In this document: positions 62,236-64,000 of the stretch, piece after piece | How positions within the stretch are numbered: the stretch's first letter is position 1 | Layout of the letters: every line of letters starts with the position of its first letter | Assembly (NCBI RefSeq): GCF_004571175.1 | Contig: NZ_CP038273.1 | Span: 1,364,001-1,428,000 of the forward strand | Length of the DNA stretch: 64,000 nucleotides | Source: Legionella israelensis | GTDB lineage: Bacteria; Pseudomonadota; Gammaproteobacteria; Legionellales; Legionellaceae | Direction of reading: 5' to 3' | Translations under genes and position numbers: made by a program | The notes under the pieces: model-generated | What the model was told of the DNA's origin: nothing | What the model saw: the letters and a program-made list of their open reading frames with translations, nothing else | Databases searched by the model: none

Positions 62236-64000
62236 AAAAAAAAGCGATGTTAACTTATTTTACTGAGTATGAGCGCTTTTTTCCCTTTTTAGCCTGGTGG
62301 CCTGAGCTGAAACACTGGCCAATATTACGCGCCGATTTAATAGCGGGGATAAGCGTTGCCATGCTCTTGATTCCACAATCCATGGCTTATGCCAGGTTGG
62401 CCGGATTACCGGCGTACTATGGTTTATATGCGGCTTTTATCCCACCCATTGTGGCTTCTCTTTTCGGTTCATCACGGATATTATCCACAGGTCCGGTAGC
62501 CATAACCTCCCTGATTACTGCAGCGGCCTTACAGCCCATCATCGCAAGCGGGACGTCGAACTATTTGTTATATGTCATTCTCTTAACTTTAATGGCCGGC
62601 GTCATCCAATTATTATTGGGTATCTTACGGCTCGGCATTGTACTTAATTTTGTTTCTCATCCCGTATTGCTGGGTTTTACCAACGCAGCAGCGCTCATCA
62701 TTGCCACAGCCCAACTGGGCAGCCTGTTAGGCGTTCCTTCTTTATCCTTTTCCCGTCATTATCAAACGGTATGGCAGGTGTTAACGGATTCCTTAAACAA
62801 TACCCATTGGCCAACCGTAGCCATTTCTCTGGTGGCTTTTGTAAGCATTGCCATTTGTCGAAAATTCTGGCCGCGATCGCCGCGAATTCTGGTCGCGGTC
62901 ATTATAACCACTTTAATATCCTGGTTATCGGGTTATGAAAAATCAAAAGTCATCCATATTGAAAACATCATCAGTGATCCTATACGGGAAATGTTGAGCA
63001 GTTACCAAAGGTATCCACAAGAATTCCGGCAGTTATCGCAAACGGTTGAGGAAACCATGAAAAAACTGCAAACCTCCATTAAGGAAGCCGGAGAAACCGC
63101 TGAGAAAACAGCACAAGCGATGAATAAAGTAAGTGAGGCCAAGTGGGAACTGGAGCGCCGCATGATTAAGCATAACTTAAATGCAATCCATATCCAGCAA
63201 TTAAGGCTACGTAAAGTTACGACCAATGATAATCACTCTGGTTATGTGGTTGCCAATAACATGACTCCAATAGGAAAGATGGCCTCTCAATCGTGGCGCG
63301 TAGCGCAAATCGATGATAAGGGGCAGGTGACCATACAGGCAGGCGGAAAAATTGTGGGTAGTATCCCTAAAGGGCTGCCGGAATTTCAAATGCCTTCTCT
63401 GGAATGGGAAAGGATCACGCAACTTTTTTTAGCGGCACTGGTTATCGCATTAATAGGTTTCATGGAAGCCACAACGATTACACGATATCTTGCCACTGAG
63501 AGTAAAGAAACACTGGATGTCAATCAGGAATTGATTGGTCAGGGATTAGCGAAAATTACAGGAAGCTTTTTTCAGTCCATGCCAGTGTCAGGAGCATTTT
63601 CTCGCACGGCAGTAAATTTTAAAGCCGGTGCAAAAACTGGCTTTTCTTCTATCTTTGCCGGTTTTATTGTCATGCTTGTTTTGTTATGGCTAACACCTTT
63701 ATTTTATTATTTACCGATAGCCACCTTGGCTGTTGTGATTATTATCGCCGCATTAGGGCTTCTTAATTTCAAGGAAATGATTAAGATTTACCGTGTGGAT
63801 ATCAAAGAAGGCGTTGTCACATTAACTACTTTTATCTTAACACTTATTCTTGCACCCAAACTTGAATACGCTATTTTACTCGGCATGCTGATCTCATTAG
63901 GCGTATACCTTAATGAATCAAGGAAACCGCGTTTTAATGAACTTACCCGCAATGAAGCCGGCGATCTTGTAGAAGCTTCTCCTGAGGAAGAAACCTGTTA
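62232..64000 (+). CDS. SulP-family anion transporter with a coiled-coil insertion, C-terminus cut by window edge
   Basis: About 589 residues are visible. The N-terminal signature (WPILRADLIAGISVAMLLIPQS, AYARLAGLPAYYGLY) and SRILSTGPVAITSL identify SulP transporters of sulfate or bicarbonate. In the middle, after about residue 236, an insertion of some 140 residues separates a membrane segment from the conserved VGSIPKGLPEF. It contains a heptad-like helix (FRQLSQTVEETMKKLQTS... to about residue 310) and then a beta-like stretch. The conserved second half follows (FMEATTITRYLA, MPVSGAFSRTA). A STAS domain would be beyond the window. Confidence 0.88.
   Translation, partial: MKKKAMLTYFTEYERFFPFLAWWPELKHWPILRADLIAGISVAMLLIPQSMAYARLAGLPAYYGLYAAFIPPIVASLFGSSRILSTGPVAITSLITAAALQPIIASGTSNYLLYVILLTLMAGVIQLLLGILRLGIVLNFVSHPVLLGFTNAAALIIATAQLGSLLGVPSLSFSRHYQTVWQVLTDSLNNTHWPTVAISLVAFVSIAICRKFWPRSPRILVAVIITTLISWLSGYEKSKVIHIENIISDPIREMLSSYQRYPQEFRQLSQTVEETMKKLQTSIKEAGETAEKTAQAMNKVSEAKWELERRMIKHNLNAIHIQQLRLRKVTTNDNHSGYVVANNMTPIGKMASQSWRVAQIDDKGQVTIQAGGKIVGSIPKGLPEFQMPSLEWERITQLFLAALVIALIGFMEATTITRYLATESKETLDVNQELIGQGLAKITGSFFQSMPVSGAFSRTAVNFKAGAKTGFSSIFAGFIVMLVLLWLTPLFYYLPIATLAVVIIIAALGLLNFKEMIKIYRVDIKEGVVTLTTFILTLILAPKLEYAILLGMLISLGVYLNESRKPRFNELTRNEAGDLVEASPEEETC

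Overview
The window looks like a chromosomal segment of a Legionella species or close relative. The base composition is moderately AT-rich. Core genes are gammaproteobacterial (mnmG-rsmG, ubiE-ubiJ-ubiB, priA, rsmA-apaH, queC). The accessory genes are of the kind expected in an intracellular Dot/Icm pathogen: a U-box protein, a divergent eukaryotic-type protein kinase, a coiled-coil membrane protein and an HEXXH-type protein. A cluster resembling the rhizobial acpXL-lpxXL genes for a very-long-chain lipid A acyl group, and tatA-tatB without an adjacent tatC, also fit Legionella. This assignment comes from recognised families and gene order; no database search was possible.

Layout. 0-2.2 kb: rsmG (cut by the window edge) and mnmG. 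2.3-8.1 kb: an accessory island with a U-box gene apparently split by a frameshift, a structured 470-bp inverted-repeat element, a protein kinase-like gene and a coiled-coil membrane protein. 8.2-10.6 kb: manC and queC. 10.7-16.7 kb: aa3-type cytochrome oxidase genes (coxB-coxA-ctaG-coxC) preceded by an unusual four-heme cytochrome c. 17-21 kb: a LysE-type exporter, a secreted protein built of exact 23-residue repeats, a DUF1841 protein, an acidic secreted protein and an MFS transporter. 21.1-24.6 kb: ubiquinone genes ubiE-ubiJ-ubiB followed by tatA-tatB. 24.6-29 kb: msrB-msrA fusion, mltB, yajR and a degenerate PAP2 protein. 29.2-34.8 kb: the lipid A very-long-chain acyl cluster (FabL-type reductase, AcpXL-like carrier, double hot-dog dehydratase, KAS, Cys-less KAS, LpxL-type acyltransferase). 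35-39.2 kb: an HEAGH protein, a SIMPL protein, a complete IS4-family insertion sequence with target duplication, a Cys-rich secreted protein and small inverted-repeat elements. 39.2-44 kb: a MacA/MacB/TolC-type export operon. 44-52.8 kb: apaH, a TraI_2-domain protein, rsmA, priA, a QueD-like protein, a NDUFAF7-type methyltransferase, a pteridine-reductase-like SDR and a Dus enzyme. 52.9-60.5 kb: a MoxR/DUF58/Bat operon. 60.5-64 kb: a 222-bp MITE-like element, an amidase and a SulP transporter (cut by the window edge) with a large coiled-coil insertion.

The observations most worth a second look are these: the frameshifted U-box/Cys-His-Asp gene; the kinase with an insertion in its catalytic loop; the lipid A acyl cluster with a Cys-to-His ketosynthase; the 23-residue repeat protein; the SulP insertion; and several families of short inverted-repeat elements. 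One of these elements contains the batD stop codon. A 29-32 bp sequence occurs three times and conserves a reading frame up to its stop codon.
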